Shown: piece after piece, positions 22,396-32,180 of the stretch
Numbering within the stretch: the stretch's first letter is position 1
Layout of the letters: the number at the start of each line of letters is the position of its first letter
NCBI RefSeq assembly: GCF_030247195.1
Contig: NC_080671.1
Span: forward strand, 72,229,412-72,293,411
Direction: 5' to 3'
Length of the DNA stretch: 64,000 bases
Source of the DNA: Topomyia yanbarensis
Lineage: Eukaryota; Arthropoda; Insecta; Diptera; Culicidae
Notes under the pieces: generated by a model
Databases searched by the model: none
The model's input: the letters and a program-made list of their open reading frames with translations, nothing else
Told to the model about the DNA's origin: nothing
Program-made: the position numbers and the translations under genes

Positions 22396-24755
22396 CCCTG
22401 GGACTGGAGGCCAACACCGACAGTCTAAGCGGGGATGCGCTAGTAGCTGTTCTATCACGAGCGTGCGACGCCACTATGCCGAGAAAAACACTGCCAAGAA
22501 ACGGTAGATGCCCGGTATACTGGTGGAGGGCCGAGATTGCAGCTCTACGGTCCGCCTGCCTCAGAGCTAGACGTAGGATGTAAAGAGCTCGCACCGAGGA
22601 TGCAAGAGAGAACCGCCGTGAAGTGTTTCGAGCTGCGAAATTGGCCCTTAACAAGGCTATTAAAAGCAGCAAGAGAGCGTGTTTCGACAACCTGTGCGAG
22701 AGTGCCAACGCGAATCCGTGGGGTGACGCCTACAGGATTGTGATGGCCAAGACCAAAGGGGGCTCCTCACCCCCAGAACGGTCTCCGGACCGGTTGGCAA
22801 CGATTATCGAAGTACTCTTCCCGTCTCGAGCCACAAGCCCCTGGCCACCTGCACTACGAGACAGTGCGGGCACGGTCGAAATTGTGGCTCCAGTGACGAA
22901 TGAAGAACTACTCGCAGTTTCTAAATCCCTAGCAATGAACAAAGCTCCAGGGCCGGATGGAGTTCCAAACAACGCTCTGAAGGCAGCGATCATAGCGAAC
23001 CCGAACATGTTCAGGCTAGCTATGCAGAGATGCCTTGACGAGTGCCGTTTCCCCGATAGATGGAAAAGGCAGAAACTGGTGCTGTTGCCGAAGCCCGGGA
23101 AGCCGCCAGGCGACCCATCGCCGTACAGACCAATCTGTCTGATCGACACGACTGGCAAACTGCTTGAGAGGATCATCCTCAACAGGCTAACCCCGTACGC
23201 GGAAGGTACGGACGGTCTGTCAAGCAACCAGTTTGACTTTCGGAAGGGTAAGTCCACAGTGGACGCTCTCAACTCAGTGATAAATACTGCCGAGATAGCG
23301 ATCCAACGGAAAAGGCGAGGGATTCGATACTCTGCGTTAGTGACACTTGACGTGAAGAACGCATTCAACAGCGCAAGCTGGGATGCCATCGCGCTCTCGT
23401 TACACCGGCTTAGCCTACCGGTGGGTCTGTACCGGATCCTGGAAAGTTACTTCTAAAACCGCGTACTGCTATACGAGACCGATGCCGATCAGAAAAGGGT
23501 TCCGATTACCGCCGGAGTCCCGCAGGGCTCGATCCTAGGCCCGGTGCTATGGAACCTCATGTATGACGGGGTTCTGAGACTGAAGTTCCCTCCTGGGGTC
23601 AAGATCGTCGGCTTTGCTGACGACGTAACCTTGGAGGTCTACGGGGAGTCAATTCCTGAGGTAGAACTAACCGCAGAACACGCGATCAGCACGGTGGAGG
23701 AATGGATGAGCGCGAGAGGCCTGGAGCTCGCTCATCATAAGACGGAGGTAGTTATCGTCAACAACCGCAAGTCGGCACAACATGCAGTTATTCATGTGGG
23801 AGAAGTCGCGATCACTTCACAGCAAAGTCTGAAGTCTCTCGGAGTGATTATAGACGACAAGCTGACCTTCGGCAGCCATGTCGACTATACATGCAAGAGA
23901 GCGCCGACTGCTGTTGCGGCTCTATCGAGAATGATGTCCAACAGCTCAAAGGTGTGCGCCAGTAGACGTAGGTTACTGGCAGGCGTTGCCGTATCTATCT
24001 TCAGGTACGGCGGCCCGTCATGGTCAAGAGCACTGAGGGTAACCAGTTACCTACAGAAACTGGAGAGCACCTACCGCGTGATGTGCCTCAGAGTGATATC
24101 TGCCTACCGCACGGTATCACACGATGCATCCTGCGTGATAGCGAGCATGATGCCAGTCGGGCTGGTCATTCGGGAAGATGAGGAGTGCTTCGAGCTACGT
24201 GGAAATAGGGGAGCCCGCGAGCGCACCAGGGTGACCTCGGTCGCCAGATGGCAGCGTGAGTGGGACAACTCCTCGAAAGGTAGGTGGACCCACCGGCTGA
24301 TACCTAGCATATCGAGCTGGGTGGGAAGACCCCATGGGGAAGTTCACTTCCACCTGACACAATTCCTGTCAGGTCATGGCTGTTTCCGACAGTACCTCCA
24401 CAGGTTCGGGCACGCGGAGGTCCCAGTCTGCCCGGACTGCCCAGGTGTAGACGAAACTGCCGAACACATACTGTTCGTATGTCATCGGTTCGACGTCGAA
24501 AGAAGAGCAATGCTTGACGTCTGTGGCTGGGACACAACCCCTGATACTCTTATTCAGCGGATGTGTCAATCGGTGGAGAAGTGGAACGCAGTCTCGGCTG
24601 CTACCATCCAGATTGCCAGTTTGCCGAGCAACAGACGACGGGCACGGCTAACTAGTGATTGGTTAGCTGGAGCGAAAAAGGCCAAGTGCAAAAAAGGGAG
24701 TGAATGGTCTGTTCATGCCGAGGCAGGTTTGGCGCAGCGAATGGCAACCGCGTAA
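22396..24755 (+). pseudogene. R1-like reverse transcriptase (ORF2), C-terminal part with two in-frame stops
   Basis: One frame runs across the whole span, broken only by TAA at 22581-22583 and TAA at 23454-23456. In order it shows the pre-RT linker (CPVYWWRAEI, about 22516), the fingers motif with KAPGPDGVPN (about 22940), SPYRPICLIDTTGKLLE (about 23120), a FRKGKST box (about 23239), VTLDVKNAFNSASW (about 23341), PQGSILGP (about 23520) and the catalytic FADDV (23613-23627). A thumb region follows, and a C-terminal CX2CX8HX4C finger (CPDC...H...C, near 24430-24485) is typical of R1-clade proteins. It lacks the apurinic-like endonuclease, which was lost by 5' truncation. The two stops make it inactive, but it is otherwise well preserved, so the insertion is fairly young. 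The protein would prime reverse transcription of its own RNA at a nicked target. Expression is unlikely. Confidence 0.9.
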
Positions 24756-24938
24756 GGGGTAAACCCAGCCACCCCGAAGCAAGACAGAAGAGTGAGTGTA
24801 TAGGCGTATAAGTGGACTGCCTCATGCCAAGACGGAAGGGTCGTAGCGTAGTATGTTGGGACTTAGCTATCGATACCTCATGGCGTGGCAGAGGAGTGAA
24901 AGGGTGAGTATCCAAGTCAGTCTCACACGGCATGTTAA

Positions 24939-25835
24939 CAGTTATGTGCCCAACAAAAAAACACCTTTAACAGGCCAACGTGGGTACCCGGGTACCCACA
25001 ATTTGAAATGCTCATAACTATGGCTTCCTTTAACCGATTTGGACACTTTTAAATGTTTTGGATTCCGAAACTCGTCCACTTTTGATCCTGTAAAGTTGAA
25101 CCGGATGAATGGATCTGGTTCTTGGTAATCCGGATTTTCCGGGGTAATGTTCCAGTACTAGGGTATGATTTGTAAATTTTAATAATGTCCTAGCAATATT
25201 AGTATCAAAACTCTTCAAATTGTCTCGGAAGTCTGTTATTTATTGTTACGGGACCCTATGGCAATTTAAAAAATGGAATTGGAATGGAATGGCCACTCAC
25301 GGCCCCACGGGAACCTGCTCCGGAATGTCCGTTCCGGGGTCAAATCACCAAATGGTTCCAAAACCACGAGATACAGCCTACTGATACAATTCCAAGAATT
25401 TTGATACCCATATTGCCAGTATTCCATTGAAGTTCACAAATAGTATCCCAGTACTGGAACCTGCTTCCGGAAATCCGGATTCCCGGAAACCGAATGAAGT
25501 AACCCGATTCATTTTTACCACGTTCAAAAGCGGATGAGTTCCTGAATCCAAAACACCCAAAAGCATCAAAATCGGTTGAAAATTACCTTAGTTATTGGTA
25601 TTTCAGTTTTGTGGGTACCCGGGTACCCACGTCGGCCTGTTACGTAGTAAAAAAATTCAGGAGCCCCTCCTAACTCCCTCCCTTACTATATCAACAATAT
25701 TATTAACCCAAAAGCATGACTTAGTGAAGTTCTAAGATGTCGCAAAGTTTCGATTTCCAGCTATGGATAAAACATGGGAATTTTATTAATTGAAACCTAA
25801 AAAGGTACCCGGGTACCGCGTCGGATACACAACGG
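24939..25835. mobile_element. Nested insertion in the R1 3' repeats, flanked by TTAA
   Basis: TTAA at 24935-24938 and 25836-25839 flank ends that are imperfect inverse copies (CAGTTATGTGCCCAAC against CCGTTGTGTATCCGAC, 11 of 16). The R1 tandem repeats resume directly outside. A second element (24970-25640) lies inside it. A GGTACCCGGGTACC palindrome occurs near the right end. Confidence 0.55.
24970..25640. mobile_element. TIR element with a GTACCC palindrome in each end
   Basis: Ends ACAGGCCAACGTGGGTACCC and GGGTACCCACGTCGGCCTGT are near-perfect inverse copies flanked by TA (24968-24969, 25641-25642). Each end contains the 20-bp perfect palindrome GTGGGTACCCGGGTACCCAC. The interior has no coding frame of note. 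It is a non-autonomous element, perhaps with a TA target. Confidence 0.75.
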
Positions 25836-26277
25836 TTAAGGGTGAGCATAAAAGTCAGCCTCACATGGTATGGTAGAGGCTAGCACAAAAGTCAGCCTAG
25901 CAAGGAATGAAAAAGGTGAGCACACAAGTCAGCCTCGCAAGGAACGAAAAAGGTGAGCACAAAAGTCAGCCTCATGTGGGAGTGTTTTAGAGTGAATCAA
26001 AGTGCGATTGAGAGAGCACCCAAGTAAGCCTCATACAGGACGTATGAACGCGTGAGTGAGAGTGAATGAGTACATTTAGTACAGCCATCCCCCCAGAAGT
26101 AATACCGTAGTTCCTGGGAGGAATGATGGCGGAGCCCAATGGTGTTTAGTCGGTATTAATGGCAGCGTCACCATTCGAGCCCGACACGCCCCCAGTGCAC
26201 CCCGTGTGGTAGATTGGACCCTACCAATAGCACGTGTACTGGGCTAGGACGTAAGGGTCTTCTCCATCGTAAAAAAA

Positions 26278-27290
26278 ACACCCCAGACAGGGTGGTGGGC
26301 ATTCAGATCGCCCATTATCAGGTATAGAGGCGGGGTTTGACGAATCAGTTCTTTCAGTTTCTGGCCCAACTCTCTAACTTCGTATGTAGACGGATACTTA
26401 TGTGAAGGAGGTGGGTATTCGTTTCTTTCGCGCAGCAGTTCGGTATCTAGTTGGATGTTTTCCCCGTGAATATCAGCTCAGATAGCCAGTCTGATTGTTT
26501 GGAAAATGTTTCCTACAGTCTGGTTTTTCCAAACGTATCGGTTTCCGAGCCAGGTGGAGATGTCGATGATTTCCGGAACGTGCGTTTGAACCTTGGAAGT
26601 CTGCAAGGCTTTGAATTAGTCCATTCGTGTTCCACTGTATCACCAACGAACTCTGGTCGGTGCGATGACCAGGGTGGGAGCTGTTCTATGGAGAGGAGTC
26701 GGTGCTGGAGCAGTTTTTGCTACCGATTCGTTCCTCCTTTAGGTGCCCAATTAGACAAGCGGGCTGCCAGTCTGGCAAGGGGTCTGCGTGGGCTGGAGGT
26801 TCGCTCGTTTCCTGCTGGGTTATGGCAGTGATTGTACTTGCTGTTGGAGATGATGATGGTGTAGATCTTCCGGGGCGGAATGTCGCCCGTATGTCTGCTG
26901 CTGATTTGTTGTCTGTAATGAAGCTAGGGGTGCTGAGTCGCTCCCGGTATTTGGATTGGAGAAGAGGAGTTACCCGGAGAAGAAAATTTAGAGGGCCGGG
27001 CTGCCGATGGCTCGTCGGTGGGGGCCGATACGTCCGCAGACAGGGCCGGTGCAGGAGAGAAGGGTTTTTCTTCAACGATACAGCATTCGGTTTCATGATT
27101 TTGTTGTTTGCCCTTTTTGGAGTACTATCGGAATGCCCTTCCAGTGACCGCAGTGGGTGTGGCAAGTGGTCCGTGGGATTGAGTATTCTTGTCGGGAGAG
27201 TGTTTTACGCAAAGGGAATGGGGAAGGATATGCAATATCTGTTATTCGGTTGTCACTTGGTATTCGTCGTGGTCTGAATGTTATCACTCG
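26278..27290 (-). pseudogene. 5' part of the I-like retrotransposon (endonuclease start and ORF1 end)
   Basis: Minus-strand translation at 26281-26318 gives IMGDLNAHHPVWG, the catalytic GDxNAHHxxWG box of the endonuclease. It continues across the insertion into the sequence left of 22396. Upstream, a 159-residue frame at 26686-27165 and a CHTHCGHWKG stretch near 27150 (fitting the end of an ORF1 zinc-knuckle region) are interrupted by stops. With 20190-22395 it forms one decayed element. Confidence 0.65.
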
Positions 27291-27384
27291 GTACTGTCAC
27301 ATGTTGTGTGAACTGTTTAGAGTTAGCATCAGCGCTGTTGTTGTAGAATATTTGCTGGTTAGTCGCCAATTTAAAGCTGGGGCG

Positions 27385-27456
27385 CAACGACTTGGATAGG
27401 GCGCAACAACCTGGATGGGGCGCAACAACCTGGATGGGGCGCAACGACATTGATGG
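27385..27456. repeat. 19-bp tandem repeat, about four units
   Basis: GGATGGGGCGCAACAACCT repeats with small changes. It lies just upstream (in minus-strand sense) of the I-like element and could belong to its 5' leader. Confidence 0.75.
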
Positions 27457-28799
27457 GGTACGAAAACTATAACGCCACTATACGTAAAGTGAACCGGAAA
27501 ATGAGCGGTGTGAATGCAAACATAACGAAAAGTACCAAATTGGTGCTTTTTGCTATGAAGGGTGCATTCCACATAAAAATTAATATCCGATTTCTTCGAA
27601 AAAAATTTCTCACACCCTTTAACAAAAAAAGTGTGTCAGTTGTTATTTGTTAAGCTTATTATTCAATAAATTGTACATATACCATAATAACCATAATGAT
27701 AACTCGTAAACTTTACAATATATGGAAAGAAAAAAATTAAATTGAATTTGAATATTTTTATATCTCGAACCATTTTTTACTTTCTAAATATTTAGAATCA
27801 TGTTGGAAAGATGGTGTAAAAGATTCATATGGAAGTCTGAATACTTCATGAGATATTTCAATAATACCAATAAAGCAAGGCTACTTTATAGTAGACACCC
27901 TGCGATTCAAAAATTCAAAAAAATATTTAAGATTGGCGGAGTTCTGGCCCATCCCCGAAGCTTATTTTTTGGCAGAGGTTTGCAATGAACGGTCTCCAAG
28001 CCGAACCGCTCAACTGAAATCAAAAAAGTAAACTGATTATTTAAGAAAAATGTATTGTGGTAAACTTGAACGGAGCGGTTTCCCAATAAAAAAGAGTTTC
28101 CTTCAAAAAAAATATGTTGATCAAAAAATGGAGTTTTAAACAAAAAATCATTGCAAAGAATTGATAATTTTTGGATGAAAAAGCAACGTTCAAGTACAAG
28201 TGTAAATACAAACAATTCCAATATGAAAATCGGATGAGTAGTTTTTGCGATGTGTACTTTCAGAATATTCAATAATTTTTATTCGATTTTTTGATTTTCA
28301 ACTTTGTATATAACCCCTTAATGATGAAGGTGAAAACTTCTTGATTTTTTAGTGCATGAGCTAAATAATTTCATTTTGTTATTTTAAAAATCGAACGTTG
28401 CTTTTATTATAAATTCTAAAAAAACAGATGGGGAGGGGGGAATAATTCCTTGGTATTAGAAACAGGGGTTCAAGTTAACGGGAGATCAACGGCATCGATT
28501 ACAGACTCGGGCGGTCTTCGTCAGATGACGACCGGCAACATATCGAGTTGCGCGTGTGATATTTGTGCTGCAAATTCCGCGTTTGTTAACATTTTCGACA
28601 GAGATTTTTCGTGTCACTTGCATCAAACCATCAAGGATGTACGATATATGTGGAAGAGGACACTTTGGAGAATGATAATAAAAATAAAAGGGGCAGGTAA
28701 ATCTATATATTGATGGTTTTTGGGAAGGTACATACGAGGGACAAATAGAGGAAATCGCGGTTTGCCAGTACATCCCGCATCGGGACATTGGATGACCTT
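27457..28799. other. Unassigned AT-rich stretch
   Basis: A 121-residue minus-strand frame at 27907-28272 and a 100-residue one at 28486-28788 show no recognisable domain. The latter abuts the Lian-like relic but does not match its expected continuation. Confidence 0.4.
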
Positions 28800-31642
28800 A
28801 CTCGGGCCTGAAGGTAATTTAATAGTTGAGATCTGGTGGAACAATGCTCGGCGCATGTTTCTGCGATTGGCTCAGTTTTCTCCTTGGAGAATTCGATACC
28901 CAGCTGGAGGGCCCAAGTAGGCAAATTGTCCAAGACATCATGCAATGGTCCTTGCAAATCGACAGCTTTAGGATCTGTAATAGAGACCACAACGTCATCT
29001 GCAAGCTGCCCTAGCGTGACGGAATTGACAAGACATTTGTCAATGTTATTCACTTAAAAATTGTAGAGAAGGGGGCTTAGACATGAGCCCTGGGGAAGGC
29101 CCACGTAGCTAATTCGTGATGTCGACAAATAAATTTGCGAAAAATACATATGTTACTATGTTTTAATTGCCGCAAGGTTCTACTGTATCGATTTTGTTGG
29201 CTATTTTCGGCAAATTTGAGACTAAGAGAAACGATCATCATGTTTTACCGGCGTCGGCGGTAAAACATGATGATGAGTTATGTTCTACCATAGACCATGC
29301 GGTAAATATGGGTGCAACGCCCAACTCCTACTCTGCAGAAGACAAAGAATTCTTCACATTTCCTTTCGATCATGCCCATATGAGCCTGCCTAGTTCTAGT
29401 TTTCCGTTCTAAGTTTATAACTGATTCGCTATAGAATACCTATCCGTCTTTCAATTTCATTGCTTTCGTTTCTCTTAGTCTCAAATTTGCCGAAAATAGC
29501 CAACAAAATCGATATAGAAAAATACATATGTTTTTCAGATAACAAGCCCCCTGAGTCAGTAAGAAAACTGATGCCATCTGCTCTTTGTTAGCATACGCCA
29601 TTTGAATTCCTGTTAAGAGCAACACAAGGCAATCGTTCGTCTCTTTGCCTTTGCGAAAGCCAATTTGTGTATCTGACAGTAAGTTATTCGCTTCGGCCCA
29701 ATTGTCGAGACAGAATAGGACCATTTTCTCGAACAACTTCCGAATAGAAGAGAACATTTCAATCCGTCCATACAAGTTGTGATCGGAGGCTGTTTTCTTG
29801 TTTTTTTTTGGATGGCGTGGACCTTCAATTGCCTCCAGCCATGAGGGACAAGGTTACTCTTAAGAAACATATTAAATTAATTCAACAAACGTCTCTTGGC
29901 AGATTCTTTAACAAGTAAAATTTGATTCTGTCTGGTCCTGGGGCTTTATTGTTACATTATCGTCCGCGGGGGGAAGCGGCGCGGTAGATCTTCTGTGCCG
30001 GGGCGGAATCCGTACAAACCTTCTTGGCGAAATCGAATATCCAACGGTTTGAATATTCTACTCTCGTTAGTACTGTTTCAGGTTCGGTTTCTCTCATTAA
30101 TCCGTCAACGAACCAGCGACAGTAAGCGTTTGTTGGCTTTCATAAAAATTTTCATTGGCTCAACTAACCCGCCATTCCGGTTGATCTTGTACGCCGGTGG
30201 CCTTCTTCGCGTACACGTTTCAACACTTTTTGTCCCACCACGGGTTGGGAGACCTTCCACGAGAGTTCGCGTTTGGTACACGTTTTCTGAGCTTGAATAG
30301 AGGTGTCGAGAATAAAGCCACCCAAGAAGCCGTACTCTTCCTCCGGAGGAATGTCTTGTATGGACTCGAGTTTACCGGATGCCGAGGATGCTTAGCTCTT
30401 CCAATCACTATTTTGTTTGAGGTCATACAAAATATTGATTGTACTCGATGGCCTTAAGCCGTTAGCAATAGTGATTAAGATTGGCAGAGGCTCGCTGGGA
30501 TCCGTGTCATTTCACCGGTGTTCAAAATGATCATCTTGAAGTTATCACAAAGTTTTTGGAGTGAGGTAGATTTCGATTATCATTATCATGAAAGCAATCC
30601 CATGCTATGCCGTGGGAGTTAAAATCAACTAAAACTAACTTCGGTGCGGGAAAGAGTTCTGCAATGTCGCAAGATCTTCAATGCCTGGTGCCGAGGGAAG
30701 GTTAATTCTATTGAAAAAATAGCACTTTTTGATCCCCAAAAGTACTTTTCCGTAAGAGTGTTCTCGATCCAAGCAAATAAAATTAAAATCTATTTCTGAA
30801 GTACGTCATTTTTCGCATAATAAATTTTAAAAGGATCGAGTTTCGGGATAATGTTTTTTCAATGCTACTGTTAAATAGTGATCAAATCCGTGACCTCGTT
30901 CGAATTAGCTATCGAAGGATACAATCGCTGAAAGGAGGGACTATTTTGCAGTCAACTGCATTAAGAATGTTTTTATTGCAGTGAGAAAGCATCCTGCTTT
31001 TAAGAGGGTCAGAAATGTTCTGTAACAATACGGTCCACAGTGCTGGGAACTTCTTTTCTGAGCTCAGGTTTCGGAGACCAGGAGCTGTTTGCTTCGGTTT
31101 TGCACCAGTAAGTACTGTTATTTTTGGAGGACATTGAAGAGACACCTTCTGAACATTACAACGAATCTTAGGAGAGGAAAAGTTCCCCCTTTTTCTATTG
31201 CTTCTAGGCGCAGCAGAAGATGTTCCCTCCTGGTGTTCATCAGAGTCACCATCGTCAGTAGACAAGTCAGTATAGATTTTTGTAAAGACTTGTGGCTTAG
31301 CTATTTAAAGCAGCATTTCTGCGAAAAATCCCTTAGAGCGTCCCTGAAGGGAACTCTTCAGTTTCTCTCCACACTGTATCATCATGTCGGAAGATTATGT
31401 TGATTTCCCCCACTGTAAAGATACTTTTCGACACCCCTCCCCCAGGAGTCATCCACATGATTCTCATCGCATTTCCCACAACGAACAGGTAGACGATCAT
31501 TGTCAAAGAGGAGGTAGGTAGAGAAAAACCGACGAATGTCACCCGATAAGAGTCTAAGTTGACGTATGACGAATTCCCGTCAGCTGCCACTGATGTTGAA
31601 TGCAAACATCCTGTATCTTCCCTGACTGAAGCATGGGGTCTT
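28800..31642 (-). pseudogene. Degenerate Lian/Loa-like non-LTR retrotransposon
   Basis: Read 5' to 3' on the minus strand. An ORF1 relic has a YRVTFVGFSLP stretch (about 31535), a CGKCDENHVDD zinc-knuckle remnant (31448-31482) and a serine-rich tail at 30909-31265. The endonuclease relic has VDFNSHGIAW (about 30595-30640). Next come the linker with NPWWDKKC (30220-30245), KAPGPDRIKFYLLKN (about 29905-29960) and IRKLFEKMVLFCLDNWAEA with a GFRKGKETNDC box (29640-29745). After the insertion at 29155-29517 come YVGLPQGSCLSPLLYNF (about 29050-29110) and LADDVVVSI (about 28980-29005). The RNase H and 3' end were not found. Multiple stops and frameshifts make it dead. Lian is a Loa-clade element described from Aedes; the assignment rests on motif memory. 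Confidence 0.75.
29155..29517. mobile_element. 363-bp hairpin-rich insertion in the Lian-like element
   Basis: Flanked by the exact 15-bp direct repeat AAAAATACATATGTT (29140-29154, 29518-29532), which falls in the HMYF codons of the host element. Internally, about 47 bp starting with CGATTTTGTTGGCTATTTTC (near 29188) are repeated in inverse orientation ending near 29513. A second, tighter hairpin (CATCATGTTTTACCG / CGGTAAAACATGATG) lies near 29237-29276. No coding frame is convincing. The class is unknown: inverted repeats suggest a DNA element, but a 15-bp duplication is more like target-primed insertion. Confidence 0.65.
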
Positions 31643-31800
31643 TAACCCTTGATAAGGCCGAGAGTTTGGGGCTAATAATGAATGTTATATTAATGGAAAC
31701 ACGGTTCATTCACTTAGTTTAAAATCTACATTTATTTCGTAATAAAAACTGTTTTGAAAAAGGTGGCAATATAGTTGCCACCGCCCGGTAAACACATTTT
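31643..31800. mobile_element. TTAA/GGTGGCAATATAGTTGCCACC MITE, degraded copy
   Basis: Begins TTAACCCTTGATAAGG and contains the perfect 21-bp palindrome-like block GGTGGCAATATAG...CCACC near 31762-31782. The same termini recur at 35345-35580. It marks the upstream limit of the Lian-like relic. Confidence 0.55.
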
Positions 31801-32180
31801 ATGAAACTCTATTTCTTAAGGATAGTATAGGAAGAAACCCAAACGAAAGCTTAAGCTAGCTACCGTTATGCCCGTTTTTATGTAACCATTTTTGTTATTG
31901 CTAGATTCACTGTTTTTACCTCCACCTCTGTGCAGGCCAGTGCTCAGGACATTTTTAAGGGGGTTGGTTTTATTCGTTTCTTACAAAAGAAGGGTATAGC
32001 AACCCTCAAACTTTGAAGATCTTTTCTCAGGTCTGGAGGCCCTATTCTTTTGTATCAATCGACTCAGCTCAACAAATTGGGACAATGCCTGTTATCGAGA
32101 AGGAATCTTGAACAGACAGCGCTGCCTGTGGCTCGTGGCAGTGCGGATTACTGCAGTGATTTGTAGTAACCTTACCGACT
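31801..32180. other. Unassigned stretch
   Basis: Nothing recognised between the MITE relic and the hAT element. It ends with the left hAT target duplication. Confidence 0.4.

Larger units (their letters stand above)
24885..26040 (+). repeat. Tandem repeats in the 3' part of the R1-like element
   Basis: Units of about 35-40 bp built on GGTGAGCACAAAAGTCAGCCTC plus GGAA(T/C)GAAAAA. One unit lies left of the nested elements (near 24902-24931) and about five lie right of them (25850-26030). The interruption shows the repeats predate the nested insertion. Confidence 0.8.
22396..26277 (+). mobile_element. 5'-truncated R1-like non-LTR retrotransposon
   Basis: Bounded by the 13-bp duplication ACACCCCAGACAG and ending in an A-run (26271-26278), the hallmarks of target-primed reverse transcription. 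The left border cuts into the region between endonuclease and RT, so ORF1 and the endonuclease are missing. The 3' untranslated part carries 35-40-bp tandem repeats and was itself interrupted by terminal-inverted-repeat elements between 24939 and 25835. It sits in the endonuclease of an I-like element on the opposite strand and is therefore younger than it. Confidence 0.9.

Noticed and set aside
22730..23389. 219-residue minus-strand reading frame
   Set aside because: Antisense shadow of the R1-like reverse transcriptase, which has clear catalytic motifs on the plus strand.
27907..28272. 121-residue minus-strand frame as a host gene
   Set aside because: AT-rich, F/L-rich translation with no motif and no splice context.
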